Origin: Adiantum capillus-veneris
Taxonomy: Eukaryota; Streptophyta; Polypodiopsida; Polypodiales; Pteridaceae
Assembly (NCBI GenBank): GCA_014529385.2
Contig: CM043952.1
Span: 69,257,370-69,321,369 of the forward strand
Direction of reading: 5' to 3'
DNA: 64,000 nucleotides
Positions 50,765 through 62,569 of the stretch are shown in pieces; the first letter of the stretch is position 1, and each line of letters opens with the position of its first letter. Below the pieces are notes generated by a model. That model saw nothing but the letters and a program-made list of their open reading frames with translations. It had not been told where the DNA came from and ran no database searches. A program made the position numbers and the translations under genes.

Positions 50765-52489
50765 CTTGCATTTGTTTACAGTGGCAAGTTGTGCAAGAGA
50801 GTTGAAAAGATGAACAGATGCGGCCGAAGTGTCACTTTCACTATCCAATGTGGAAGTTGGGGCATTTTGTTGCTTGCTTTCAGTATTGACAGCTTGGTTC
50901 TTTTTGTTGGGAGAATTTGGATAAACCAGGACACTACTGTCTCCTGCATATTTGGCTTTTGCACACTGGCCTCTCAATGGGGGTTTCTTTTGGCAGGAAA
51001 CCTGATCACAACTCTCACTTGCAAGAAAATGTCTCTTCTCACAAGAGGCAAGCAGCTCATCATTTGACCCCAACACAGTTATATTCCTTGTGGCTGATGA
51101 TGACATAGCCAAAACCTGACAATCCTCTGTGGATGGCGCATACCTCGTATCACCTCTGGCAGAGCGCAGACATCTATCTTCTGCATTGTCATTTATCCTT
51201 ACCAATTCCTTGTTGACCTGTTGGCGACCTTGGCCAGTGGGTAATTTTAGAGAAGGCACTTTGACCTGGCAATTGGGGGAGAGATTTCTTGTACTGGTCC
51301 TCGGAGATTGTTTCGTTCGATTCAATGTACCTGGATAGGGCTCCTGTGTACTCTGGAATACTTCACGGCTAGAGACGATCTCCTCGTTGTTGCAGAAATA
51401 AGGAAAAAAGTAATCAGTCTGATTGAGGGAACTGCCATTGGTTAGCACCCTGGCAGATAGACTGCTAAGTCTCCTGGGTGATGTGAGAGGCGAGTGAGAA
51501 ATTTGTGCAGTGAGAGCATTTTGCTTGTTGCTAGTGAATGGATCACTCAGCTGCCGGTGATGGTTGGTTGTGGAAGGTTCCAGTTTGACGCTATGCTTGG
51601 TTTGCTGCCTTTGCAGGGCCTCTGCTGTTTGAAGGGCTTGCAGAACAGCATTTCGGACCTGAGGAAGTTTGTCATGGCGCCGGCATTTGGCAAGGGCAGC
51701 CAAGGACGGGTGAAGATGGGCAGCGAGTGCAGTGTAGTCCGCTGCTTTCAGCAGAGATTCCAATAAATGTACAGCAGAGAGGCGCAGCTGCCATGACGCA
51801 GTGGCTGCAGGGGTGAGGAGAATGTCCAGGGATAAACGTAGCAGCGGAGGAGCAAACTTGGAGATAGCAGAGGCATTAGAAGTGGCTAATGCACGCAGAA
51901 GATGGATGTGGGGAACAGTTTGAGTTGGGGGTGCTGCAGCTGCCATTGCTGCCTTCCAGCAGAGGTTGTCCACTAATGACGGAGGGGCAAATCGCCATTG
52001 CTCAGAGTCAACCAAGGATCTCAAACAAACAGCGGCACCTGTGGAGAGTGGGGGGATTTTGTTGGGCAGGAGAGCAATCAAGGGTAAGCAAACCTGGCGA
52101 AGAACTTCCTCGGCAGTGTTTCCAGCGCAATACCGTGCTATGCCTGCGACAGAATCGGCACATGCTCCTAATAGAGCAGGGCAGCCTGCACTGGCAAGAA
52201 GGTTGTGCACAAGGAGGTGAAGAAGGCGAGGTATGTGAGGGGCCAGGTTGGGCCCATGTGATCGGGCGAGGTCTTCTAGGATTGGGGCAACATGACGCCG
52301 ACCTTCCCGAGAATCTTCAATCTGCTGGAGAAACCGAGGGAGGCTGGTAGTGTCAAGGTGTTCCTCAACCACAGAACGCAGAGAGGCAAGTGCAGAGCGC
52401 CGGCTTTCAGCATCTTTGCCAAGCTTGGCAAGGTCTTGCTTAATCAGAGGGCTCGGGTAGCGCCGTCGAGCAGAGGAAGGGGACCCCAT
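50765..52489 (-). CDS. SINE1: SINE1-like armadillo-repeat KASH protein, exon 1
   Basis: ATG at 52487-52489; 575 codons to the donor. The N terminus SPLIKQDLAKLGKDAESRRS resembles plant SINE1/2 (SPLLRQELANLDKDAESR-type). Residues 20-290 form Leu-rich helical armadillo/HEAT repeats (LPRFLQQIED, HIPRLLHLLVHNLL, AVHLLESLLKAADY, QVRNAVLQALQTAE). The rest is a Ser/Thr-rich linker. Known role of the family: outer-nuclear-membrane proteins that bind actin through the armadillo domain and SUN proteins through the KASH tail, affecting nuclear position and stomatal behaviour in Arabidopsis. The SINE identity rests on the N-terminal motif plus the PPT tail; a TORTIFOLIA-type microtubule protein would share the repeats but not the anchor. 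Confidence 0.78.
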
Positions 52490-52800
52490 ATGGTATCTGT
52501 GCAGAATGCTGGCTCCCCCTCCTCCGGCTATCGGCCCATCTGCTTAGCCTGAAGGCCTGGTGTTTTAAGATAGGTATGGGCCTCTCGTCGTTTGCTACGA
52601 GAAGAGAAGACGTAGCAAAGAGTTGTCTCTGCAAGTCTTCCAGGCTCCCTTTGTGACGAGATTCAGTTTTTCGAGCGCGCGAAGGAGAACGGTTTCATTC
52701 GCTAGGAAATTCGAAAATCAAAATCATTTGCAGCAAACTTAACTTTTGACTTTTTACCAAGGAAGCGAGAAGTGATTGGGAGTGAGTATATAATTCACTG
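52490..52800 (-). promoter_or_regulatory. 5' UTR and promoter region of the SINE1-like gene
   Basis: About 300 bp without ORF. A TATATA sequence at 52787-52792 (minus TTATATAC) is the only TATA-like site, roughly 300 bp before the ATG. Weak support. Confidence 0.3.
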
Positions 52801-52849
52801 GATAGGAAGAGTTGAGCCATGCCAGGGAGTTGCTAGGGTAAAACCCCCA

Positions 52850-53125
52850 CCACCTAAGCTCTGTGACCAATGTCGGACAGGGTACAGCACTGTTTCAAGC
52901 TTTAATCGGCACAAATGAACGGTGCGTGCAGCAGCTATCTGCAGTACAATGAGCACTGCAAATGTAACACACAGGCAGAGAAGGATCGTTTCTACCGAAT
53001 CTTGTGTAACAAAAAGAGGGTCCAATGGCACGACGATCTAGGGGGGTATTCAGGGCAAACGTGATGACAAGGCTCGAACCCACAATCTGATGGCCAAGGT
53101 TTGATCGCCACACCACTAAGCACAC
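52850..53125 (-). repeat. tRNA-derived SINE retroposon
   Basis: Minus strand begins gttagtgtgcttagtggtgt (A-box-like TTAGTGGTGTGG, about 53100-53111) and after about 35 bp has GGGTTCGAGCC, a near-perfect tRNA B box (about 53071). It continues into unrelated 3' sequence to about 52850. The spacing matches a pol III type 2 promoter. No cloverleaf is complete, so it is not a tRNA gene. Confidence 0.55.
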
Positions 53126-53550
53126 TAACATTGGGGAAACGTTGTACCAGACCCAATATAGGAACCCGTCCCCTTATTGGCTCCTTTACCCTAGCCAAAA
53201 TGCAAACCGAGCTTGATGTCGTTCCTAACTCAATTGCGGCTTGCAGTGGCTTAGGGGGCAATCAATGTTGTCAGCTTACAATATGCATTTCAATAATGCC
53301 CATTTTGAGCTAGGAAAGTTAGGAATTGTTCTTGCGAAAAATCAAGAAAAATGGCTTTAAAATAAAACAAATAGGTCCAAATTTTGGAAGTTCTCTTTGA
53401 AATAGCACATGAAGGAATTGTGCATGGTTAGAAAATTGATTTTTCCAAACAGGGCAACCCTTCTACAACAATTTTGGTTGAAAATGATGTGCGACTCTAA
53501 TGACCCTAATATAGTTTTCCATCTCGCTAGCACACCTTAAGTCTTTTGGC
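53126..53550 (+). other. Intergenic, nothing recognised
   Basis: AT-rich, no ORF with family resemblance, no repeat matched elsewhere in the window. Confidence 0.4.
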
Positions 53551-54475
53551 CAAGGGCTCTAGGCTGAACAATCAACATGTTGCAAGTCATTGGGTATAGA
53601 GGCTTAGGAAGGACACATGGTTCAAAATCATGTTGGTTAGTATGTATGCAAAGCAAAGTGCACGACAAGTAGTTGATGAGCTTCTTGTTTGTACCACCTT
53701 CCAATCTAGGACCAACTTCCAATCAAGGATGTTTTTCTTGGCTTGGTGTTACATGGTATGTACAACATGAGCAAGGCAAAGGAGGTCTAAGTTAATTGAA
53801 AGTGATCACCACCCACCCCCGCCCGCCGTCCCCTCAAGACTATGTAGTGGATATGTAGTCGAACTTTTACTCAAGACCATGATTACTTACCAATGCTCTA
53901 TGAATGTGAATTTTCAATGTCTGCAAGGAGACCCCGTCCCCAAGGCATCTTCATTTAGAAAAAGAATATGTACATCTTTGTTTTGATTACGGGTGATGAC
54001 TTTAATAAGATAATTACCTACTTATGATGTCAAAAAATACAAGCTCCAAATGGATGTAACGGAATATTCATCGATGTACAAATCTTGGGAGCATGTGGTA
54101 ACTAGGGTCAATGTGAATGTTAGGTGTGGTGACCTTTTAAAATACACAAGGGTTTTGATGAGCTTCCCAATTTTGAATGTAGGGATTGTAGGATATGTCC
54201 CAAAAAAGGAAAGGGCCAAGAAGCATTGGGTTCTTCCGATGTAGGCAGAATTGAGGCTCCTCTTCTATTAGCACCTTGAAGGCATGGGGAATCATGCAAG
54301 AAGTTGACATGACAACGAGGAACTCAGAATAGAAAAGAATAAAAGGGAGAGGGAGATAAATGAAGAGAGAGAACGATAGTGAATGTAAAGAGTAACACCT
54401 TACACAATAAGCCCACAAGTATGTCGTTGATTTGTCAAAGAATCAAACAATTAGAAGCCTTTTATTTCTTCTTAG
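53551..54475 (+). pseudogene. Decayed PPR pseudogene, left part
   Basis: Scattered PPR-like pieces in different frames: VQNHVG and YVCKAKC (about 53620-53660), LGACGN (54085) and others. Heavily broken. Together with 60028-61930 it flanks the copia element and probably was one tandem-decayed PPR locus before insertion. Confidence 0.35.
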
Positions 54476-54667
54476 TGAAGGAGTACGAGCGGAAGTGCGA
54501 CGCGAGAGAGAGTGCGAGAAGAAGAGCACGACGATATGGTGAACTCGCTCTACTGTAATGTGTAGAGCATAGCGAGTTCTTATTAGGTTTTAAGAAAAGA
54601 ATATGTGTACATACCTGGCGGCCCGCCCACTTACCTGGGCGACCACATTGGGCTTTATACCCCAACA
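54476..54667 (-). repeat. 3' LTR of the copia element (192 bp)
   Basis: Short LTR, direct copy of 59836-60027 with three differences; outer bases TG...CA. Confidence 0.93.
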
Positions 54668-54756
54668 ACCTCCCACTTAAAGTCCAATGTGGTACTTTAA
54701 GTGTGAGAGAAGCTACTATACAAGCTAATATACAAGAGATGTAGAGAAGTGATGTA

Positions 54757-57700
54757 CTACCCTACACCTAACTGCTTGCGAAAATGCGCAAAGCTCTCTG
54801 AGGGAAATCCTTTTGTAAGTAGATCAGCAGGATTTTCTGTGGTGTGAACTTTGACAAGCTGAAGTTGCTTATCCTCGATCATTTCCCTGATGAAATGATA
54901 CTTCACATCCACATGCTTTGTCTTTGAGTGATAAACTGGATTGCGAGCCAATTGTATAGCACTTTGACTATCACAATATAACACATGCATCTCTTCTTTG
55001 ATTCCCAAGTCTGTTACTAGTCGATTAAGCCAAATTGATTCTTTGCATGCCTCTAATGCTGCAACATATTCAGCCTCTGTAGTAGATTGAGTAACACAAT
55101 CTTGTAATCTAGAACGCCATGATACTGCTCCACCAGCCAATGTAAAGACATACCCTGACGTTGACCTTCGGTTGTCTAAGTCACCTGCATAATCTGAGTC
55201 TGTAAAACCCTTTACACTTAGCTCCTGACTCCCATAGCGTATACGCATACTCTTTGTAGCTTTCAGGTATCTCAATATTCCTTTCACTGCCTCCCAATGT
55301 TTCTTGCGTGGGTTTGACATGTATCGACTTACTACTCCCACTGCAAATGCAATGTCTGGGCGAGTAGCAATCATTGCATATATCAAACTACCCACTGCAG
55401 ACGCATATGGAATCTTATCCATTTCAGCATGTTCTTCCTCAGACACAGGACAATCTTGTTTGCTAAGTTTCACATATGGTGGCAATGGAACACTCAATGC
55501 CTTTCCCTTCTCCATATTGAAACGGTGCAAAACCTTGTCAATATACTCTGTTTGAGATAACCAAATCAACTTCTTTGATCCGTCTCTCTCAATGCGCATA
55601 CCAAGTATATGACTTGCCTCACCCATGTCTTTCATGTCAAACGATTTTTCCATCTTTGACTTCAAAGCTGAAATTTCTTCCAAGTGCTTGCCAGCAATCA
55701 ACATGTCATCCACATACAAAATAAGGATCAGCCAACTACCATCCTTAGCCTTCTTTGTATATAGACAATGATCGAACTCACTACGTTTGTAGCCTTGAGA
55801 AAGAATAAACTTGTGGAATTTATGGTACCATGCCCTCGGTGATTGTTTTAAGCCATAAAGACTCTTTAACAACTGGCATACCCAATCTTCCTTGCCTTTC
55901 TCAACAAACCCTTGTGGTTGCTGCATGTAAATTTCCACATCTAAATCACCATGCAAGAACGCTGTCTTGACATCCATTTGGTGCAACACCAAATCTAATA
56001 TGGCAACCAATGCAAGAAAGCATCTTAATGTAGTCATCTTGACCACCGGAGAGAAGACTTCATCAAAATCAATGCCTTGTTCTTGCTTAAAGCCCTTGGC
56101 AACAAGCCTTGCTTTGTACTTTGGCTGACTATCATGAGCGGTGATCTTATACCTGTAAACCCATTTACAAGGTAGAGCCTTTTTGCCCTGTGGTAATTTA
56201 ACTAGCTTCCATGTCTTGTTTATATGCAGAGCTGTCATCTCTGACTGCATGGCCAATTGCCAATTCCCGGAGTCCTTCATTTGCACTGCTTCCTTGTAAC
56301 ATGAAGGCTCATTGCAATCGATCAACATGACATAGTTCATAGATGCAACAAACTTATCAGGAGGTCGCGTGACACGTCCAAATCTACGCACAATAGGTGG
56401 TTCAGGCTCAGCCACAACCTGTGGTTCCACTCTATCCTGTCCTTGCTCCTCTTGAGCTCTGAGATTTTGTCTTGCACGTGCAGGTCCATCTTCTTGAAAG
56501 ACAACTCTTCTAATCTCCTCAACCCTCTCTGGTTTAGAATGATATTTGGATTCATTAAAGTGAACATCATTGCTGCGGACAACCTTTCTGGATTCGGGAT
56601 CCCAAAGTCTGTACCCCATCTCACGAGAATTACCATAGCCTAGAAAGATGCACTTTCTACTCTTTGGCTCAAGTTTGTTCCTAAATTCCTTTGGAACATG
56701 AGTATATGCCTCACAACCAAAGACTCTGAGATGCTTGTATGAGGGCATTTTGCCTGACCATACCATCTCTGGCACTGAATCCTTTTGCAAAACCTTGCTA
56801 GGAGATCTATTTACAAGATGAACAGCTGTTGATATAGCTTCAGCCCAAAACCCATTTGGCAGCTGTGCATTAGTCAACATACTTCTGAACTTCTCTTGTA
56901 TGGTCCTATTCATCCTCTCAGCAACACCATTTTGAGGAGGATTGTAAGGAGCAGTAAGTTCACGTTTTATACCTTTTGACTCACAAAAGTCCTGAAAGGC
57001 CTTTGAAACATACTCTCCACCATTGTCAGTGCGTAAGCATTTAAGCTTCTTGCCACTCTGATTCTCCACAAGTGTCACAAACGTTTTGAAAACACTAAAC
57101 GCTTCATCCTTGTGCTTGAGAAAGTAAACCCATACTTTCCTGGAGTAATCATCTATAAATGTCATAAAGTAAGAAGCTCCCCCTAGAGTTAGGTTAGGCA
57201 TAGGTCCACAAAAATCACTATGAACAAGTGCTAGCTATGTATCTCTTCTACTGCTTCTATGCTTATGTGGCTGCTGTGTTTGCTTACCATACAGACAATG
57301 TTCACAGAATTCAAAATCATTAAATGAAAAGCCATGCAAATAACCAGAACGAGACAAGATTTCCATTCCCTTCTTGGACATATGTCCTAACTGGCTATGC
57401 CACAAAGAAACGTTCGGCTGCTTGGTTACATTGATTACATTTTTAGAGACATTTGATACATAAATCATGTAAAGTCCTCCAGACTTTACTCCATGTGCTA
57501 CTGTCATAGAACCCTTGGATATCTTCCACATGTTCTGTCCAAAAGTGGTGATGTAGCCAGCATCATCAAGTAAACCTGTGCTGATCAAGCTCTTTGTAAT
57601 TGCGGGAACATGTCTCACATTCTTCAACGTGAAAGAAGAGCCATTCTGAAACTTCAATTGAACATCTCCAACACCTAAGATCTCACATGTCTGCCCATTG

Positions 57701-58737
57701 CCTAGCCGAACATGATCTTTAGTGGTCACATAAGAAGTAAACCACTCCTTGTTTGGAGACACATGAAGTGATGCCCCTGAGTCTATAATCCAGTCACTCA
57801 GTGCATTTCCATCAGATGCTGTAAGAAGAGCCGAGTCCATTGTATTCTTCAAGAAGTAGATGTCTCCTGACACTAGAATGTCATCCTCTGCAACAGTGTT
57901 TGTCACATTTATTTCTTGAATCTTCACTGAGGACTTGTTCTTCTCAACATGGTCTTCAGCTTTCTCTTTGCCTTTTTCTGCTTTCCATTCTCTGCAGTCT
58001 CTTTTCATGTGACCCTTCTTGCCACAATGGTAGCATTCTATGTCACTCTTGCCTTTAGCACTACGGGACTTGCTACAAGACTGATTCCTCTTTCCACCTT
58101 TGTACTTTTCTTTGGTCCTTCCCCTGACAACTAAGGCTGTTCCTTTGCCTTTGTCCATTGTCTTTCTATTGGTTTCTTCAGTAAGCAGACTTCCTTCTAC
58201 ACCTGCTATGTTCAAACCATCTGGAGGTGCAGAATTACTCAAAGCTGTGCGAAAAGTGTCCCAACTTTTTGGCAATGTGATCAACAGGAACATACCTCTA
58301 ACAGGTTCATCAAACTTGACACCTTGAGCTGACAACTGACTATAGATTGTGTTGAATTCATTCAAATGATTGGACATAGGTGTCCCTTCTTTCATCTTCA
58401 AGTCAACAAGCTTCTTAAGCCAGTATACCTGTGAAGCTGCACTCTGCTTCTCATAAAGATCACTCAGCTTTAACCATGCTTGATAAGCCGACATCTCGTC
58501 TGCTACATTGAAGTAAACGCTTTCTGCCAAAGTCAGCATAATGGTAGAAAGTGCCAATTCATCCATTTCGCTCCATTCATCTTCGTCCATATCTTCTGGT
58601 TTTATCCCCTTGAGCTTTATAGGATTTATCTGCTTCTTTTGTACCAACACGTGCCAAATCTGCTTCTTCCACAATGGGAAATTGGTTCCATCCAGCTTCT
58701 TGATATTGTAAAGAGCAGTGTCCTATGATCCAACCAT
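54757..58737 (-). pseudogene. Ty1/copia gag-pol polyprotein, two in-frame TAG codons
   Basis: One frame of 1326 codons from ATG 58735-58737 to the stop at 54757, broken only by TAG at 58723-58725 (codon 5) and 57235-57237. Order: gag (LDGTNFPLWKKQIW, YLLKKL-type helices); CCHC knuckle CYHCGKKGHMKRDC (near 58010-58045); protease WIIDSGASLHV (near 57770-57795) with an intact D-S-G; integrase HHCC zinc site (WHSQLGHMS ... CEHCLYG), first TAG region, core with FIDDYSRKVWVYF, TDNGGEY and NPPQNGVAERMNRT; RT with VKTAFLHGDLDVEIYM, SLYGLKQSPRAWY and catalytic LYVDDMLIAG (near 55700-55730); RNase H with TDSDYAGD, TTEAEYVA, YCDSQSAIQLA and KTKHVDVKYHFIRE. All catalytic residues that I could check are present. 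Only readthrough or reversal of the two ambers separates it from autonomy. Confidence 0.92.
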
Positions 58738-59835
58738 AGCTACGCTTCACAGTGGTTTACTTTCCTGGGAAAAATTCGGCAGATTTTCCCCTGTAAACTG
58801 ACCTCTGAACCAATATCAACCTGTCAAATGAGCCAAGAAAGCTTCAGATTCTGCATAAATTTTGGCAGAGTCTCCTTTGTAAAATGGCTATGGTGTACTC
58901 AAAAACAGACCAAAAAACAACTCAAAAAACACTGTCTCTCTGACACTGTAAGCTGCGGGTAAACCTGTCCTGCACCTGTACTGTCTCTCACTGTCCTATC
59001 ACTGTCCTATAAGCATAGACTGCGACAATGCCTCAACGGCAGTAAAGCAAAGATGCAATCCCAACTGTCTAACTCACAGTCAATACATCCTAGCTGCCTA
59101 TCTAAGGGTGCTCGAGGGATCGCTCCAAGAACTGTATCACCGAAAGGATCTCAACATTCGAGAATTCCCCAGCTCAATAAAACCTCACTTGACCCTCAAC
59201 AAAGGCTGCAGTAAATCTGACAGTACATAGACTTCCCACAAAGTCATACATCCACAAATTTCCCACTATATGCTGTAACCGCTGCGGCGGTTGTTTGCTG
59301 CGTGACTCACAGCCAGCAAACCCTCAACAGACATACATCATCTCTGACAATACATCCCATGTGGAAGTACCTGCAATGTCAGGATGAAATCTAGAATATC
59401 AAGCAGCAAACACAAGCTACCTGATGAACTAGTGGATGTCGCCTATAATCTGTGTGTAGATGCGCCCGTGTCGTATGTGACACGCCTCCAAGAACTGTGA
59501 GCCGTCCTTCGATGTGTAGACAACCACAAATCAAAACTCTGGGAGTATCGATATCCTTAGCACCTGTAGTCGTAGGCCAAAAACCCCAAATTTGCAGAGT
59601 CGGATCTGCACCCGTCGAGACCACGTAGTCGAAAATGGCCTGCGCAGAACTTTGTCGAAGCCGAACGGTGACCGAGATGACCTCAGAATGAAATTCTGAG
59701 AACATCGAGGCCTTCGGCCCTCCCCACAAGATTTGGAGCCGTGTCTTTGCCTGTCGAATTTCACTCCAATCTGAGCTGGTGACTCTAGCTTCCTGTAGTG
59801 CTGCCCCGAGCCTCGATCTGAGCTCTGATACCAGT
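58738..59835 (-). other. Untranslated leader of the copia element
   Basis: 1.1 kb between primer site and gag start, no long ORF in the sense direction. Such leaders hold packaging signals; none is recognisable here. The minus ORF 59391-59894 overlaps the LTR and has no family resemblance. Confidence 0.6.
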
Positions 59836-60027
59836 TGAAGGAGTACGAGCGGAAGTGCGACGCGAGAGAGAGTGCGAGAAGAAGAGCACGACAATATGGT
59901 GAACTCGCTCTACTGTAATGTGTAGAGCATAGTGAGTTCTTATTAGGTTTTAACAAAAGAATATGTGTACATACCTGGCGGCCCGCCCACTTACCTGGGC
60001 GACCACATTGGGCTTTATACCCCAACA
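59836..60027 (-). repeat. 5' LTR of the copia element (192 bp)
   Basis: TG...CA; followed on the minus strand by a 2-base spacer and the primer site. Three differences from the 3' LTR. Confidence 0.93.
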
Positions 60028-61930
60028 CTTAGGAAAGTCAAAACCCTCTATTGATGAGTGAAAGATGCGTAAATTAGAGAATCATAGGCTTGTCAAAATA
60101 TGTGTGTGCTTGCAAATTTAGCTAGAGATTCCCCAAGGCATACATAGAAGCTACGGTCCTCTCTATGTATCAATCCCTCCCACTGACATCACTCCATTCA
60201 TTAACTCTTGATTGTTTTACAAGGGAGAAGAGGGTCCTTTATATAGATGGGGAGAACTCTCAACAATTCCACTTGATTTAATGTGAACAGGTTGCGAGGA
60301 GCGTTGAAAATGATATGTTCTTTTGTGGTGTAGATAGAGAAAAACTTCATGTTTGGCATTTCTTTGATCGACATGTATGCCAAAGTGAGGATGTGAATGG
60401 TAAGGACTCAGATCAATGAGTCTCTTCTTTACGACCCATGGAAAAGCCTATGCACTTCGAAGGGGGATTTGCACCAAGGCAGTAAAATACATGTTGATTG
60501 TGACATTAGTGGGTTGATTGAGATGAACACAAGTTTACGGATCATGTTGGTCAATAGGTGTGCCAAGTGCAATGCAATGTCTCATACGTGGAGAGGAAGA
60601 GAATGATAAGGACTCAAAAGTTACAAGTCCTTTTTTGTGACCTCAATAGAGCGTGTATATTAATGAGAGGTATTGTTCAAGGTAATTCCCATGATTCTTG
60701 AGAAGAAACCATGTTAAGGGATTATGTTGCTGAATATGTAAGTCTTGTGTGGTGCATTTGTCAAAGCATTTTAGGTGATGGTTTGTTGGTTGATATCAAC
60801 GCTCTGTGCATTCAAAGTATGTCCACCAACATGGGAAGGGAAAAGAAGGTTTTTAGGTTGATGCAAAGTGGGGGGCCTCTCTCTGCTATGCTTGCATCGT
60901 GAAGGCATGCAGCTTTATGCAAGAAGTAGACGCATTTAGAGTATGTCCACCAACATGGGAACGGCAAAGAAGGTTTTTAGGTTGATGCAAAGTGGGGGGC
61001 CTCTCTTCGCTACACTTGCATCTTGAAGGCATGTAGCTTTATGCAAGAAGTAGACATGAGTGAACATATGCATGGTGAGATTATTGCTCTCGAAAAGAAA
61101 CCAAAATCTTTGCAATTCTTTGGTTAGCATGTATGTCAATTGTTCTATAAGTTTGAACATAAAAATTGTCTCTTCATCAAATTCCCATCCTATTTGCAAT
61201 CTTTTGGAGTGCAACGGTTGCATATGTCTCTAGGAGAGCAATGACAATTGGAAATTCTCAACATCAATAGGGCTAGGAAGCACTGGGTTGTTTTTGGTAA
61301 ATGCAAAGAGAGGGTTACTTTTTACATGCAATCATCTATGTTCTCATCATAAAGCTACAAGGAATTATGTAAGAACTTCCCATGGGAAAAAGAATCTATG
61401 ATGAGATTACTATAGAGGGGTTCTTGGAAAAAAAAGTCATGAGTGCCATTGCTTTGGTCTACTATACAACAAGTGTAGTCTACCCCCATATTATGAGAAA
61501 CCCATCAATGAGTGCTAATGCTTGAAAATGTTCATGTTTGAAATGTTGTCTAATGGAGTATATTAGTTACATGATGAGTCCAATAACCTAGGGTCAAGAA
61601 ACACTTAGCTATTTGCATTGAACAGAAAGGGAGCATCTCTTTCGAAATGCAATCCACTATGCTTGCAACTTGAAGGAATACGGCATTATCAAGACTAGTA
61701 TGTGACCAGCGCGTTGCTGTGGCCAAAGAAACAATGCCTCTACTCTCATAGGCTTTCTTCTCTTCCAAGTGGGAAAACACTATCACTACTCTCTTTCTAC
61801 ATGTATAGTCTATTGCATTTCTACTAGTGATGCATGCCACAACCTCTTAATAGATTCTAACAAGCATGAATATATGTAAGATGTTGCAAAGCATTCTTTG
61901 AGACCAAGCTTGGGAGATTCTCATAGACAT
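60028..61930 (+). pseudogene. Decayed PPR pseudogene, right part
   Basis: PPR signatures in several frames: FMFGISLIDMYAKV (60350-60390), GDLHQGSKIHVDCDISGLIE (60460-60520) and IMLVNRCAKCNAM (60543-60580), typical of RIH..I..SG...N.LV.MYAKCG repeats. 60816-61063 contains a 124-bp tandem duplication (gtatgtccaccaacatggga). Stops and frameshifts throughout; no function expected. Confidence 0.55.
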
Positions 61931-61985
61931 TATTTTTCATGAGGTGCTAGCCCTTGTTCAACAAACTTACGAATGCTCAACTTTT

Positions 61986-61989
<4 letters not shown>

Positions 61990-62050
<61 letters not shown>

Positions 62051-62136
62051 GGTGGGGTATGAGGGGAGAATAGCAAGAGGCCTCAAGACCTATGTGAAAA
62101 ATCTTTTGATTCAAGCATATACACACACACTCATAC

Positions 62137-62193
<57 letters not shown>
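61990..62193 (+). repeat. Microsatellite cluster (GA)n, (CT)n, (CA)n
   Basis: (GA)28 at 61990-62046, then 90 bp of unique sequence, (CT)12 at 62137-62160 running directly into (CA)16 at 62161-62193. Confidence 0.95.
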
Positions 62194-62199
<6 letters not shown>

Positions 62200-62460
62200 A
62201 CTGGTGATAACTCAAACAACCCCCCCTCCCCCCCCCCAATCCCATTTGGCATAGTAGTGATACCTTTTTGCTATGCCATTAAAAACTACCTTGTAATGGA
62301 ACAATACCCCCGCTTAAACAAAGAGTGAAAGAATAAGTATCATCATCATACGGGGTAGGCGGCCCCTATCCACTCTCTATCGCCCTCCCCAGGCGATGGC
62401 ACTTGCAGGCTCGCGTAGTTGAGGGCGGCCGAATGCATTCATCCTACTTGCTCTGGGAGC
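62194..62460 (+). other. Intergenic with short C-run
   Basis: No ORF. GC-rich 62350-62460 includes cggggtaggcggcccctatc and aggcgatggc, preceding a TATA box; may be promoter sequence. Confidence 0.3.
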
Positions 62461-62473
62461 GTGCACACCATTC

Positions 62474-62481
62474 TATATAAA
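62474..62481 (+). promoter_or_regulatory. Candidate TATA box
   Basis: TATATAAA preceded by GC-rich sequence; about 90 bp downstream is ATGGAGCTTGTAGC (62570) and then acacag|gtgtta, which could be a donor. No protein family is recognised, so the transcript could be non-coding. Confidence 0.35.
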
Positions 62482-62569
62482 CTGAGATGAGGGCATACTC
62501 TGGCCCTCACTTAGCCTTGGATTATGTTTTTTCTGCTTACTCTCCTCACTGTCTGAAATTGCTAAAGAA

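Larger units (their letters stand above)
54471..60032 (-). mobile_element. Complete Ty1/copia retrotransposon, TSD CTTAG
   Basis: LTRs 54476-54667 and 59836-60027, 192 bp each, TG...CA, differing at three positions (gacgatatgg/gacaatatgg, catagcgag/catagtgag, tttaagaaaag/tttaacaaaag). Primer site TGGTATCAGAGC 59822-59833 and purine tract AAGTGGGAGGT (54668-54678), both on the minus strand. Target duplication CTTAG at 54471-54475 and 60028-60032. It encodes all domains in copia order (integrase before RT). Confidence 0.95.

Noticed and set aside
53071-53111. tRNA gene on the minus strand
   Set aside because: A- and B-box-like words exist but no acceptor-stem pairing or full cloverleaf; more consistent with a SINE head.
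59391-59894. Minus ORF of 167 codons in the copia leader
   Set aside because: Overlaps LTR and leader, no recognisable motif, and precedes the authentic gag start.
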